Shown in pieces: positions 33,062 through 41,904 of a stretch of 54,425 nt of DNA. The stretch's first letter is position 1. Every line of letters starts with the position of its first letter. This stretch comes from Nitrospirota bacterium. GTDB taxonomy: Bacteria; Nitrospirota; UBA9217. The notes beneath the pieces were generated by a model. It ran no database searches. It worked only from the letters and a program-made list of their open reading frames with translations, and had not been told where the DNA came from. The stretch lies in assembly GCA_020052615.1 (NCBI GenBank), contig JAGVOT010000060.1, forward strand, positions 1 to 54,425, in the 5' to 3' direction. The position numbers and the translations under genes are program-made.

Positions 33062-33266
33062 AGTGTTCCCTCCTCTTCTTGAAATTGCCTTTTCACTCAG
33101 ATGAAAAGGCCGGAATCGTCGACCTTCTGTTCGGATGCTGTCTTGGCGAGAAGATCATCCCTTTCCACGAGAATGATACAGAAATTTCATCGAAACAGAA
33201 GAACCTGTGATGCTAAGACCTCTCTGCTTAGCCCCATCACCTCCTATCATTCTGCTATCATTGATA
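33062..33266 (-). promoter_or_regulatory. Long hsp20 5' leader with hairpin before the ribosome site
   Basis: The predicted start near 33266 leaves a leader of about 205 bases without a gene. Near its end GCCTTTTCA-N6-TGAAAAGGC (33087-33110) forms a nine-pair hairpin just before the AAGAGGAGGG ribosome site, and pyrimidine runs (TTCTTCT, ATCTTCTC) further up could pair with AGAAGAGG. The layout could hold a temperature-responsive structure, but no known thermosensor motif is recognised. Confidence 0.4.
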
Positions 33267-33272
33267 TTTCTT

Positions 33273-33313
33273 ATATACCACAAAATTAGCACTCTGTCAA
33301 TAAGAGTGCTAAT
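33273..33313 (-). promoter_or_regulatory. hsp20 promoter with CIRCE operator
   Basis: Minus strand: TTGACA (33296-33301), 17 bp, TATATA (33273-33278). A perfect CIRCE, TTAGCACTC-N9-GAGTGCTAA (33287-33313), contains the -35 box, so HrcA would block polymerase directly. A further palindrome GTTGTT-TT-AACAAC is at 33324-33337; 33338-33413 shows nothing. Confidence 0.93.
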
Positions 33314-33413
33314 TCATAACATGTTGTTTTAACAACGATTTCTTATTGCTTGCGCGTGGAGTTATCAGATTTGGTTTGAAGCTGGTGTGAGGGATGCAAA
33401 ATGAGGGTCTTGC

Positions 33414-34076
33414 CTATTTGCTCCGGGACTTCGGTACGTAGTACAGCGTACCCTGGCGCATGCCGAGGATCTGGCGAATAAGATCCTCCATGTCCTCGGG
33501 ATTGTGGACAAAATCGATCTCTGAGGTATTGATGACAAGAAGGGGGGTATCGGAATAGCGGAAGAAGTAATGGTTATAGGCGTCGTTCACTGCCTTGATG
33601 TAGTCGCGGTTCACGTCCTTCTCGAACGGCCTGCCCCGCTGCTTGATGCGGCGGAGGATGGTCTCCGTGTCCGCCTGGAGAAAGATGACGAGATCGGGCC
33701 TGACGATCTTGGACTCGAGCATCTTATAGATCTGTTCATACAGGGACAGCTCGTGGTCGCTTAAATTCAGATAGGCAAAGATGCGGTCCTTGGCGAAGAG
33801 ATAATCGCTGATGGTGACCTGATTGAACAGATCGTGCTGGGAGAACTCCTCCTGCTGGGCGAACCGGCTCATGAGGAAGAATATCTGCGTCTGGAACCTG
33901 AACCGGGCCGGGTCCTGGTAGAAATCCGTGAGGAAGGGATTCTCCTCGGCGCGCTCGAAGATGATGCGCGCGTTCAACTCGGGCGCGAGCAGCGTCGCCA
34001 GGCTGGTCTTTCCCACACCGATCGGCCCGTCGATCACGATGTACCGGGCATGGCGACCCGCAGCATTCTGATTCAT
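33414..34076 (-). CDS. Deoxynucleoside kinase (dAK/dGK type)
   Basis: Kinase of 220 residues. The P-loop is IDGPIGVGKTS, followed by FERAEENPFL and the (D/E)RS-like region KDRIFAYLNLSDHE; the LID region is RIKQRGRPFEKDVNRDYI. It phosphorylates deoxynucleosides for salvage; which base is used cannot be read. ATG 34076 overlaps the folK stop (ATGA), so the open frame up to 34157 is not used. Confidence 0.9.
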   Translation of the reverse strand: MNQNAAGRHARYIVIDGPIGVGKTSLATLLAPELNARIIFERAEENPFLTDFYQDPARFRFQTQIFFLMSRFAQQEEFSQHDLFNQVTISDYLFAKDRIFAYLNLSDHELSLYEQIYKMLESKIVRPDLVIFLQADTETILRRIKQRGRPFEKDVNRDYIKAVNDAYNHYFFRYSDTPLLVINTSEIDFVHNPEDMEDLIRQILGMRQGTLYYVPKSRSK

Positions 34077-34573
34077 GGTGTCTTTGTTTCCTGACGGCAT
34101 TTTATCACCGTATGGGGATCCTTCAATTCCCGGTACAGCTGCGAGGCCGTTCTGCACAGCAGCGGATGCATTGCGTCGGGAGCGATCTCGGCGAGAGGCG
34201 CGAGCACGAACTTCCTCAAGGCCATCTGCGGATGGGGGATCGTGAGTTCCGGTTGAGCGGACACGAGGTCCCCATACAGCAGGATATCGAGGTCAGCGGT
34301 CCGCGGCCCCCATCGGAGACCGCGTTTCCGTCCGAGACGGTCCTCAATCGCCTGGCACACATTCAGGAGCTCCCCCGGGGACCGGTCCGTTTCCAGGACG
34401 GCAACGGCATTGATGAAATCGTCCTGCTCATGACGCCCCACCGGCTCGGTGTGATACAGCGAGGAAACCCCCACGACCCTGCCGGCCTCTGAAAGAAGCT
34501 CGATCGCCTTCCGGCAGTTGGCCGCTGCATCGCCGATGTTGGATCCGATTCCGATATACGCAATGACTGGCAT
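34073..34573 (-). CDS. folK: 2-amino-4-hydroxy-6-hydroxymethyldihydropteridine pyrophosphokinase
   Basis: FolK of 166 residues transfers pyrophosphate from ATP to the pterin in folate synthesis. Motifs: YIGIGSNIGD, LYHTEPVG, FINAVAVLET, the signature KRGLRWGPRTADLDILLYGD and IPHPQMALRKFVLAPL. ATG 34573 is preferred over an upstream TTG at 34603. Overlaps the kinase gene by four bases. Confidence 0.95.
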   Translation of the reverse strand: MPVIAYIGIGSNIGDAAANCRKAIELLSEAGRVVGVSSLYHTEPVGRHEQDDFINAVAVLETDRSPGELLNVCQAIEDRLGRKRGLRWGPRTADLDILLYGDLVSAQPELTIPHPQMALRKFVLAPLAEIAPDAMHPLLCRTASQLYRELKDPHTVIKCRQETKTP

Positions 34574-34728
34574 AATAGATCCGACAGGGAGACGCGGTGC
34601 CAAAAGTAGGCGCTTCTAAGCGACACGGGGACCTGGTGAAAGATCATCCGACCAGGGTCCCTCTTCCCTTGCTCCTTTTCGCTTTCCTCTGCGTCCCACC
34701 TGCTTCCGGCTGAGGTGCATGATGTGAC

Positions 34729-35973
34729 TTAGAACTCGAACTGCAGTCCGCTCATCCTCTTTTTAAATTCCTTCAGCACCCGCTTCTCATCGGCAAGACC
34801 TTTGGACTCGAAGGTGGCGGAGAAGCGGATATAGGAGCCTGCATCGTCCCACGGTACGGTGCTGATCAGTTTCTCGGTGATGAGGAACTCTGAGAATTCG
34901 TCGGCGCTGGCGAAGCGCCGCCCGTTCTTCACGCCCTTCGGCATTTTCACGTAGAGATAGAAGGTGCCCGCCGGCATCGAGGCATCGAATCCCATTTCCC
35001 GCAGCGTCGCCACGAGCGAGGCGAGCCGGCGTTCGTACTTTGCCTTGATCCTGTCGGTGATCTCGGGATGGTCGAGCGCGTAGACGCCCGCCTGCTGGAT
35101 CGCCTTGAACTGGCCGGAATCATAGTTGTCCTTCACATTTCCGTATCCGGCAATGATCCGTGCGTTGCCGGCCACAAAGGCAAGCCGCCAGCCCGTCATG
35201 TTGTAGGCCTTGGAGAGCGAGTGGATCTCCACGCCAACATCCTTCGCCCCGGCGACGGACAGGAAGGACAGCGGCTTCGTCTTATACATCAATGCAGCAT
35301 AGGCGGCGTCGTGCACGACGACGATGTTGTTCTCTTTGGCGAACTGCACGACCTTCTCGAAAAAGGCCTTCGTAGCGCCGGCGCCGGTCGGGTTGTTCGG
35401 ATAATTCAGGTACAGGAGCTTCGCCCGGCGCCTGATGTCCGCGGGGATGGCGTCAAGGTCGGGAAGGAACCCCTTCGCCTGGGTCAGCGGCAGGATATGG
35501 ACCTCGCCGCCGTACCACCGGGTATGCGTTGCCATGACCGGATATCCGGGGGCGGTCATAAGCGTCACGTCACCGGGATCAATGAAGACCGCCGGGAACA
35601 TGGCGAGCACGGGCTTGCTGCCGATGCCGTGCAGCACCTCGGTTTCGGGATCGATGCCCTTGACCGTATACACCTTCGCCAGATAACGCGCCGCGGCTTC
35701 CTTGAACTCCGCGATGCCGTTATCGGCATACCCGCGGTTCGCCGGTTTTTCCGCTTCCTTCTGCAGTTTTTTCACGACGCCGGAAAAGGCCATCTCGTCC
35801 GGCTCGCCCACGCCGAAGTCGATGAGCTCAGCTCCCGGATTTGCGGCAAGAGCGGCGCGCTTCGCCCGTTTGATCTTCTCGAACTTGTAGATCTTTGTGT
35901 CCTTGCCGAACATGCTGCCGCCGATGCGCTTGGCGAAAAGGGACTGGATGTAGGTCTCGCTGATCTCCGACAC
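34729..35973 (-). CDS. dapL: LL-diaminopimelate aminotransferase
   Basis: PLP enzyme of 414 residues converting tetrahydrodipicolinate directly to LL-diaminopimelate with glutamate, bypassing the acylated intermediates (DapD/C/E). Signs: FGVGEPDEMAFSG, NYPNNPTGAG, the PLP lysine in HSLSKAYNMTGWRL and a C-terminal SYIRFSATF. The start is GTG 35973 with AAGGAGG six bases upstream. Together with dapA, dapB, dapF and lysA it completes the lysine route from aspartate semialdehyde, within one region but interrupted by other genes. Confidence 0.95.
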   Translation of the reverse strand: MSEISETYIQSLFAKRIGGSMFGKDTKIYKFEKIKRAKRAALAANPGAELIDFGVGEPDEMAFSGVVKKLQKEAEKPANRGYADNGIAEFKEAAARYLAKVYTVKGIDPETEVLHGIGSKPVLAMFPAVFIDPGDVTLMTAPGYPVMATHTRWYGGEVHILPLTQAKGFLPDLDAIPADIRRRAKLLYLNYPNNPTGAGATKAFFEKVVQFAKENNIVVVHDAAYAALMYKTKPLSFLSVAGAKDVGVEIHSLSKAYNMTGWRLAFVAGNARIIAGYGNVKDNYDSGQFKAIQQAGVYALDHPEITDRIKAKYERRLASLVATLREMGFDASMPAGTFYLYVKMPKGVKNGRRFASADEFSEFLITEKLISTVPWDDAGSYIRFSATFESKGLADEKRVLKEFKKRMSGLQFEF

Positions 35974-36039
35974 GGACTTCCTCCTTATGAACAGACCGCA
36001 TACCGCAGCAATCGACGTGTGGTCATCACGCGCAAGACG

Positions 36040-36834
36040 TTAGACGTCAGACGGAAAAGGCTCCTCGCCCTTCGTTTCACGTCTCACGCACGTATTCTTC
36101 AAGCTCCCGATCCCCTCGATCCGGACCTCCACCTCGTCGCCGGGCTTCATCGGCCCGATGCCGGCCGGCGTGCCCGTGATGATCAGGTCGCCCGGTTCGA
36201 GCGTCATGACGTGCGAAATGAAGCTCACGAGGCGGTCGACGCCGAAAACGAACTGCGAGGTACGCGACGACTGTCTGCGCTCCCCGTTCAGGAAGGTCTC
36301 GATCGCGAGATCGCCCGGGTCAAGGTCCGTCTCGATCCACGGCCCCACGGGGCAAAAGGTGTCGAACCCCTTTGCCCGCGTCCACTGGCCGTCCTGCTTT
36401 TGGAGGTCCCGGGCGGTCACATCATTGGCGCAGGTATATCCAAGAATATGCTTCCGTACGTCTTCAACCGCGATCCTGCTGACCCGGTCCCGGATGACGA
36501 TGCCGAGCTCTCCCTCATAGTCCACCTGGCGGCTCATCGCCGGATAGAAAATATCGTCACCAGGTCCGATGACGGCGGTCGCCGGCTTCAGGAAGAGCAC
36601 CGGGATTTCCGGCACGGCCATGCCCAGTTCCCTGGCGTGGTCCTGATAGTTCAATCCCACGGCAACGACCTTCGACGGCACACAGGGCGCGAGGAGCTTG
36701 ACCTCAGCAGCACGGTGGACCGCCCGGCGGGACAACAGCGACGCGTATCCCGCTCCGTCCAGTTCAACGACCTCGTCGTTGCCCAGGATGCCGTATGCCG
36801 GCCTGTCCTTCGCCAGGAACCGCACGAGCCGCAT
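36040..36834 (-). CDS. Fumarylacetoacetate hydrolase family protein
   Basis: Protein of 264 residues with the FAH C-terminal fold. Metal ligands are in QVDYEGELGIVI and GYTCANDVTARDLQ, and the glycine-rich ITGTPAGIGPMKPGD is typical. Members are hydrolases, isomerases or oxaloacetate decarboxylases, and the exact reaction cannot be told. GGCGGAG precedes the ATG, and the gene follows the DsbC-like gene by 12 bp inside the lysine region; a metabolic link to lysine synthesis is not obvious. Confidence 0.92.
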   Translation of the reverse strand: MRLVRFLAKDRPAYGILGNDEVVELDGAGYASLLSRRAVHRAAEVKLLAPCVPSKVVAVGLNYQDHARELGMAVPEIPVLFLKPATAVIGPGDDIFYPAMSRQVDYEGELGIVIRDRVSRIAVEDVRKHILGYTCANDVTARDLQKQDGQWTRAKGFDTFCPVGPWIETDLDPGDLAIETFLNGERRQSSRTSQFVFGVDRLVSFISHVMTLEPGDLIITGTPAGIGPMKPGDEVEVRIEGIGSLKNTCVRRETKGEEPFPSDV

Positions 36835-36846
36835 TGAACACTCCGC

Positions 36847-37602
36847 CTATTTGCCGTCGATCCAATCGATAAGCTTGTCCGCGGGCAGATAGGCGCTCAG
36901 CATGGTCCCGTCCTCACGGATAAGCGTCGGCGTGCTGTTGATGTCCAGGTCCTTCGCAAGGGTGAGGTTCTTTTCGACCGGCTCCTTCCCGCACGCCGGC
37001 TCGGGCACGGCCTTTCCGCTGAACGCGTCGTCCAGCAGGGCCACGGACTTCTCGCACAGGACCGCCTGCGATTTCTTATAGGCCTCCTTGTGCATCGGAA
37101 GCGGGTACAGGAAGAGATAAAAGGCGATGTCCTTCCGTTTTTCGATCACCTGTTTCATCTCTTCGTGGAGCTTCCTGCAGTAGGGGCAGTCCGGGTCCGT
37201 GAACACGACCACCTTCTTTTTGGCGCCTTTCGCCCCCATGACCACGGCGTCCTTGAGAGGCAGCTTCGAAAAATTGGTCTTGCGGGGTTTGCCGATCGAG
37301 TCGATCGGTATGAGCTGGCTCAGGACGATCAAATGCTTCTTGGCATAGTCCAGCAGGAGCGCGCCCCGCTTTCCTTCGCCCGCGTCAACCTCGATCTGCC
37401 ACAACCCCTTGACGGAGGGCTGCCTGACCTCCAGAACGGTCAGGCCGGGGTTCAGCTTCTTGACCAGAAGGTCCGCCTCTTTCTTGTCCAGTTTATGGCA
37501 GCTTGCGCAGTCGGCGCTGCCGCCCTGGGGCGGAGGGAACGCTGCCGCGAGTGAGGTCAGCAGGAACACGATGCCGGCTGTCGCGAGAATGGTCTTTTTC
37601 AT
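36847..37602 (-). CDS. DsbC-like thiol-disulfide protein with an N-terminal CxxCH motif
   Basis: Periplasmic protein of 251 residues: signal peptide (about 1-21), then a CASCH motif (Cys32, Cys35, His36), a DsbC-type dimerisation domain and a thioredoxin-fold domain with active site CPYC (Cys139, Cys142) and the cis-proline loop STPTLI. CxxCH is the covalent haem c motif and is unusual in DsbC; it could bind haem or be another redox pair. Two more cysteines (VLCEKS, PACGKE) may form a structural disulfide. ATG 37602 has AAGGAG at 6 bp. Possible role: isomerising or reducing disulfides during maturation of c-type cytochromes. Confidence 0.88.
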   Translation of the reverse strand: MKKTILATAGIVFLLTSLAAAFPPPQGGSADCASCHKLDKKEADLLVKKLNPGLTVLEVRQPSVKGLWQIEVDAGEGKRGALLLDYAKKHLIVLSQLIPIDSIGKPRKTNFSKLPLKDAVVMGAKGAKKKVVVFTDPDCPYCRKLHEEMKQVIEKRKDIAFYLFLYPLPMHKEAYKKSQAVLCEKSVALLDDAFSGKAVPEPACGKEPVEKNLTLAKDLDINSTPTLIREDGTMLSAYLPADKLIDWIDGK

Positions 37603-37635
37603 GGGGAACTCCTTCACAATGGGATTTTTCTGAGA

Positions 37636-37704
37636 ATAAAAAGACAGGTGCCGGGAGGCATCGACCGTTCACGTGGACGGACCCTGCACCCGATCCCTGT
37701 CTTT
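37636..37704 (-). terminator. Rho-independent terminator of dapB
   Basis: On the minus strand AAAGACAGG pairs with CCTGTCTTT across a structured interior (which holds its own CCGT...ACGG hairpin), with T5 at the end. It starts 12 bp after the dapB stop. Confidence 0.72.
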
Positions 37705-37715
37705 CGATGTACGGA

Positions 37716-38525
37716 TTACTTCAACCCCAGCACGTCCTGCATATCATAGAGCCCGGGCTTCTTGCCCGCGACCCACTTTGCGGCGCGAACAGCGCCGCGG
37801 GCGAACATATCGCGCGTGTGGGCACGATGGGTGAGCTCGATCCGCTCGCCCATGCCAATGAAGTAGACCGTGTGCTCTCCGACGATGTCTCCGCCGCGGA
37901 CCGTCTGCATGCCGATCTCTTCGTCCGTCCGCGCCCCCGTGATGCCTTCGCGGTGGTACTTGGCCGCCTTCTGGTAATCGCGGCCGAGCGCTTTCGCCAC
38001 GACTTCGCCCATGCGCACAGCCGTGCCCGAAGGCGCGTCCTTCTTCAGGCGATGATGCCACTCCACGATCTCAGCGTCGAACTCGGGACCGAGGATCTTC
38101 GCGAGGTCGGCGAGAACCTTGAAGCAGACGTTCACCCCCACGCTCATGTTCGGCGACAGCACGCAGGGAACCTTCTGTGCGTACTTGCTCACTTCGGCCA
38201 GCTGCTCCTTCGTGAATCCCGTGGACCCGATGACAATGCCCTTTCCTTGTTCCGCGCAGGCCTTGAGATTCTGCAGGCTCGCCTCGGGCAGCGTGAAGTC
38301 GATCAGGACGTCGCCGGCCTTGAGGAGGGCAGAGAGATCATCGGTGATCACGTTCAGGACGCCGCCCGGCGGGAGACCCGCCGGTCCGTTGGCATCCTGG
38401 CCCAGGAGCGCGTGCCCTTTCCGTTCGACGGCGCCGGACAGGCGGATGCCTTCCGATGTCGAGAGCACGTTGATGATGCGGGAACCCATCCTGCCGGCAG
38501 CGCCGGTTACGACCGCTTTGATCAT
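37716..38525 (-). CDS. dapB: 4-hydroxy-tetrahydrodipicolinate reductase
   Basis: DapB of 269 residues reduces the DapA product with NAD(P)H. The Rossmann loop is VTGAAGRMG, with GSTGFTKEQL, the catalytic EWHHRLKKDAPSGTA and a C-terminal hydrophobic helix. ATG 38525 is preferred over an upstream in-frame start because GAGGTG lies before it. A repeat element (38542-38612) separates it from dapA. Confidence 0.96.
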   Translation of the reverse strand: MIKAVVTGAAGRMGSRIINVLSTSEGIRLSGAVERKGHALLGQDANGPAGLPPGGVLNVITDDLSALLKAGDVLIDFTLPEASLQNLKACAEQGKGIVIGSTGFTKEQLAEVSKYAQKVPCVLSPNMSVGVNVCFKVLADLAKILGPEFDAEIVEWHHRLKKDAPSGTAVRMGEVVAKALGRDYQKAAKYHREGITGARTDEEIGMQTVRGGDIVGEHTVYFIGMGERIELTHRAHTRDMFARGAVRAAKWVAGKKPGLYDMQDVLGLK

Positions 38526-38541
38526 TGTACACCTCAATTCC

Positions 38542-38612
38542 CCCACAGAGTCATAGGGACACAGAGAAACGCATTTACTTGTCTTCCTCAGTGTCCTCAG
38601 GTCTCTGTGGTA
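38542..38612. repeat. Imperfect inverted repeat, CCACAGAG...CTCTGTGG
   Basis: CCCACAGAG...GACACAGAG on the left and CTCAGTGTC...CTCTGTGGT on the right form an imperfect dyad of about 70 bp filling the dapA-dapB gap. It is related to the element at 28400-28464. Fragments with the same words occur at about 110-140, 25605-25640 and 40600-40635. Confidence 0.5.
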
Positions 38613-38624
38613 ATCAGTTGTTGA

Positions 38625-39497
38625 CTATATCAATCTGTAGTCCTTCAGCGCCGTCTTGAGCTTGTCCTTGTTCGCGTCCGCCATAGGGCAGAGCGGCAGG
38701 CGGAACTCTTCGCCGATCTTTCCCATAAGGGCAAGCGAGGTCTTGACCGGGATCGGGTTCGTCTCGATGAACATGAGGCTGTGGAGCGGCTCCATCTTGT
38801 AGTGGTACTTGAGCGCCTCCTCCATCTTGCCGGCGAAGAAAGCGTCGAACATGGCAGCTGCATCGCCCGGAACGATGTTCGCGGTCACCGAGATGGCGCC
38901 GACGCCGCCGATGGCCAGCATCGGGAGCGTGGTGAAGTCATCGCCCGAGATGACGTCGAAGTCGCGGCCGCAAAGCCGGATCAATTCGCTGATCTGCTTC
39001 AGGTCGCCCGTGGCCTCCTTGATGCCGACGATGTTCTTGATCGTCCGGAGCCGCGCCACGGTCGCCGGCAGCATGTTCACGCTCGTCCGTCCCGGCACGT
39101 TGTACAGAATGACCGGGATGTCCACGGTATCGGTCACCTTCTTGAAGTGCTGGTACAGGCCTTCCTGGGTCGGCTTGTTATAGTAGGGCGTGATGAGCAG
39201 GACGCCGTCGGCGCCCGCCTTTTTCGCGTAGTTCGCGAGGTCGATGGTCTCGGAGGTCGAGTTGGAGCCCGCGCCGGCCACGACCGGAACGCGCCTGTTC
39301 ACGGTCTTGACGGTGAACTCCACCACACGGTGGTGCTCCTCGTGGGACAGCGTGGCCGACTCGCCCGTGGTCCCGCAGGGGACGATCACGTCCGTGCCGT
39401 TCTTGATCTGGAACTCGATCAGGTCGCCCAACGCCTTTTCGTCCACCTTGCCGCTCTTGAACGGCGTTACGATCGCAACCATCGAACCTTTGAACAT
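38625..39497 (-). CDS. dapA: 4-hydroxy-tetrahydrodipicolinate synthase
   Basis: DapA of 290 residues condenses pyruvate with aspartate semialdehyde. Signature GTTGESATLSHEEH, ITPYYNKPTQEGLYQHF, catalytic Tyr in ILYNVPGRTS and the Schiff-base Lys in VGIKEATGD. AGGGAGG lies before the ATG. Length is standard. It lies between dapF and dapB in the lysine block. Confidence 0.97.
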   Translation of the reverse strand: MFKGSMVAIVTPFKSGKVDEKALGDLIEFQIKNGTDVIVPCGTTGESATLSHEEHHRVVEFTVKTVNRRVPVVAGAGSNSTSETIDLANYAKKAGADGVLLITPYYNKPTQEGLYQHFKKVTDTVDIPVILYNVPGRTSVNMLPATVARLRTIKNIVGIKEATGDLKQISELIRLCGRDFDVISGDDFTTLPMLAIGGVGAISVTANIVPGDAAAMFDAFFAGKMEEALKYHYKMEPLHSLMFIETNPIPVKTSLALMGKIGEEFRLPLCPMADANKDKLKTALKDYRLI

Positions 39498-39690
39498 GGG
39501 AACCTCCCTTTTTCGGAACCGGAGAAAGTTACTTTTTATAACATAAAATCAGGGCACTTACAATAACGGATTAGACAGGCACATGCCCTTCACGGCCGCA
39601 ACGCGAACATCCGCGGCGATCGCGGACAGGGCAAGGGCAGTGATGACAATGCTCATGTTCAGTTTTTTGATCAGGTCCTCCATTCGGGCG

Positions 39691-39723
39691 AAAAAGCCCG
39701 GTCCGCTAAGAAAGGGACCGGGC
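39691..39723 (-). terminator. Rho-independent terminator of dapF
   Basis: On the minus strand CCCGGTCC, loop CTTTCTTAGC, GGACCGGG, then C and five T. It lies about 50 bp after the dapF stop. Confidence 0.85.
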
Positions 39724-39771
39724 ATAACATTGATCACATCAGAGAGAAACGATCTTGCGGGACACTTAGAT

Positions 39772-40584
39772 TTAGATGTAGAGCGTTCCCTCACACACGA
39801 CCTCGGCCTTGCCTTCAAGGTACAGATCCGTGAAATCTTCTCCGTTCTGAACAAACGATACAATGAGTTTGTCACCGCCCCGGGTGGTAACGGTAACCGG
39901 CGACGATGCCTTTCGCAGGGCCCCGGCGATGAGCGCCGACGCAACCGCCCCCGTGCCGCACGCGAGGGTCTCGCCTTCGACACCGCGCTCGTAGGTCCTG
40001 ATGCGGAGCTTGTGCGGCCCGTCGATCTGGACGAAGTTCACGTTCGTGCCTGCCGGCTTGAAAACCTCGTGCCATCGGCTTGCGCTGCCCACGGCCTGTA
40101 CGTCCTCCCCGCTCAGGTTCTCCGACAGGTACACGAGGTGCGGCACGCCGGTATTGACGAAATACCCCGTCCGGGCGTGGTCGGCAAGCGGGACCGCGAC
40201 GTTCATCCGCAGGCCAAACGCGCCGGTGAGCTGCACGCGCACCGTTCCCTTTTTTACCTCGGCATGGATGATGCCCGCCAAGGTCTCGAAGGTCATCTTT
40301 CTCGGCGCGATCTTCTTGAGCGCGGCGAAGCGCGCGGCGCAGCGCGATCCGTTGCCGCACATCGCCGGCTCGCTCCCGTCGGAGTTGAAGAAGCGCCACT
40401 TGAAATCGGCTTTCTTCGACGGAACGATGACGATGAGACCGTCGGCGCCCACGGAACGGTGCCGGTGGCAGACCTGCTTCGCAAGTCCGCGCAGGCTCCT
40501 GCCCTTCAGGATGCCCCGCCGGTCGTCGACCAGGATAAAATCGTTCCCGTTGCCGTGGATCTTATGAAAAGGTATCTTCTTCAT
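39772..40584 (-). CDS. dapF: Diaminopimelate epimerase
   Basis: DapF of 270 residues interconverts LL- and meso-diaminopimelate. The two catalytic cysteines are in AMCGNGSRC and LACGTGAVAS, and the N-terminus KIPFHKIHGNGNDF is canonical. The frame opens earlier (40653) inside lysA, but ATG 40584 gives the family start. No strong ribosome site precedes it, so it may depend on coupling to lysA, 53 bp upstream. Confidence 0.96.
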   Translation of the reverse strand: MKKIPFHKIHGNGNDFILVDDRRGILKGRSLRGLAKQVCHRHRSVGADGLIVIVPSKKADFKWRFFNSDGSEPAMCGNGSRCAARFAALKKIAPRKMTFETLAGIIHAEVKKGTVRVQLTGAFGLRMNVAVPLADHARTGYFVNTGVPHLVYLSENLSGEDVQAVGSASRWHEVFKPAGTNVNFVQIDGPHKLRIRTYERGVEGETLACGTGAVASALIAGALRKASSPVTVTTRGGDKLIVSFVQNGEDFTDLYLEGKAEVVCEGTLYI

Positions 40585-40637
40585 GTTCTTTTGGTGTTTC
40601 CCCGTGTCTCCCCGTCCCCGTGTCCCCGTGTCCGTCG

Positions 40638-41900
40638 TTACCCTTCCAGCCACCGGGGGACCTTCTCGCCCTTCACCAGGTCGTTGTAGGTCTCGCGCTC
40701 GCGCACGACGGAATAATCGTTACCGCGCACCAGGATCTCGGGCACCCGGGGCCGCGAGTTGTAGCTGGATGACATGGAGAACCCGTAGGCCCCCGCACCC
40801 ATGACCGCGAGCAGTTCTCCCTGCTTCACTACGGGCATCTCGCGATCCCTGGCAAGGAAATCTCCCGATTCGCAGATCGGCCCCACCACGTCCACCACGA
40901 TGTTCTCCGGCTTTTCCTGCTGAATGACGGGGCGGATATCGTGATAGGCCTCATACAGGCTCGGCCGGATCAGGTCGTTCATGCCCGCGTCCACGATCAC
41001 GAACTTCTTTTCGCCCGCGTCCTTATGATACAGCACGCTGGTGACCAGAATGCCGGCATTGCCCACGATGGCCCGGCCGGGCTCCATGACGAGGGTGCAG
41101 CCGCACTCCTTGAGCAGCGGCTGGACGGCCTGGGCCACGTCCTTCGGCAGGGGCGGGGTCTCGTCCCTGTAGGTGATGCCGAGACCGCCCCCCATGTTGA
41201 GGTACCGGATAGCGATGCCCGCCGCCCGCAGCTCTTTTACGAACCCGGTGATCTTGGCCAGGGCGTCCACGAAGGGCTGGATCTCGGTGATCTGCGACCC
41301 GATATGCTGATGGATGCCGACGACCTCTACGTTCGCGAGGGACTTTGCCACCTGGTAGTACTCGAGCGCCTGCTCGATGGGAATGCCGAACTTATTCTCC
41401 TTGAGGCCCGTGGAGATGTAGGCATGGGTCCGGGGATCGATGTCGGGATTCACGCGCAAGGCGATCCGCGCCTTGGTATGCATATCCTTCGCCGCGCGGT
41501 CGATGGCCTGCAGCTCCTCGCCGGACTCCACATTGAACATGAGGATGTCCATCTTCAGGGCATACTCGATCTCGTCCCGCCGTTTGCCGACGCCGGCATA
41601 CACGATCTTCTTGGGATCGATGCCGGCGCGAAGCGCCCGGAACAGTTCGCCGCCGGAAACGATGTCTGCGCCGCCGCCCTCCCGACCGATGATCCGGAGG
41701 ACCGCCGCGCCGGGATTCGACTTCACAGCGAAGCAGATGAGGTGCGGCACCCCGGCGAATGCCTGGTCGAAAGCGCGTACATGGTTCGCCAGCGTGCTGC
41801 TGCTGTAGCAATAAAAGGGTGTCCCCACGCGCTGGGCGATCGTTCTGATCGGAACGCCTTCGCAGTGGAGCTCTCCGTTCTTATACTGGAAATCGTGCAT
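40638..41900 (-). CDS. lysA: Diaminopimelate decarboxylase
   Basis: LysA of 420 residues, the PLP enzyme that makes lysine from meso-diaminopimelate. PLP lysine in CFAVKSNPGAAVL, HIGSQI, GGGLGI and the C-terminal CESGDFLARDRE plus AGAYGFSMSSSYNSRPRVPE. AGGT precedes the ATG. It follows the fibronectin-III lipoprotein gene by 4 bp. Confidence 0.97.
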   Translation of the reverse strand: MHDFQYKNGELHCEGVPIRTIAQRVGTPFYCYSSSTLANHVRAFDQAFAGVPHLICFAVKSNPGAAVLRIIGREGGGADIVSGGELFRALRAGIDPKKIVYAGVGKRRDEIEYALKMDILMFNVESGEELQAIDRAAKDMHTKARIALRVNPDIDPRTHAYISTGLKENKFGIPIEQALEYYQVAKSLANVEVVGIHQHIGSQITEIQPFVDALAKITGFVKELRAAGIAIRYLNMGGGLGITYRDETPPLPKDVAQAVQPLLKECGCTLVMEPGRAIVGNAGILVTSVLYHKDAGEKKFVIVDAGMNDLIRPSLYEAYHDIRPVIQQEKPENIVVDVVGPICESGDFLARDREMPVVKQGELLAVMGAGAYGFSMSSSYNSRPRVPEILVRGNDYSVVRERETYNDLVKGEKVPRWLEG

Positions 41901-41904
41901 ATCG

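Noticed and set aside
35068-36837. Plus-strand open frame of 589 codons opposite dapL and the FAH gene
   Set aside because: Antisense shadow of two well-supported genes.
39558-39683. Possible 41-codon minus-strand gene with one hydrophobic helix
   Set aside because: Starts next to the T-run of the dapF terminator, has no convincing ribosome site and no known homology; kept only as a remote possibility.
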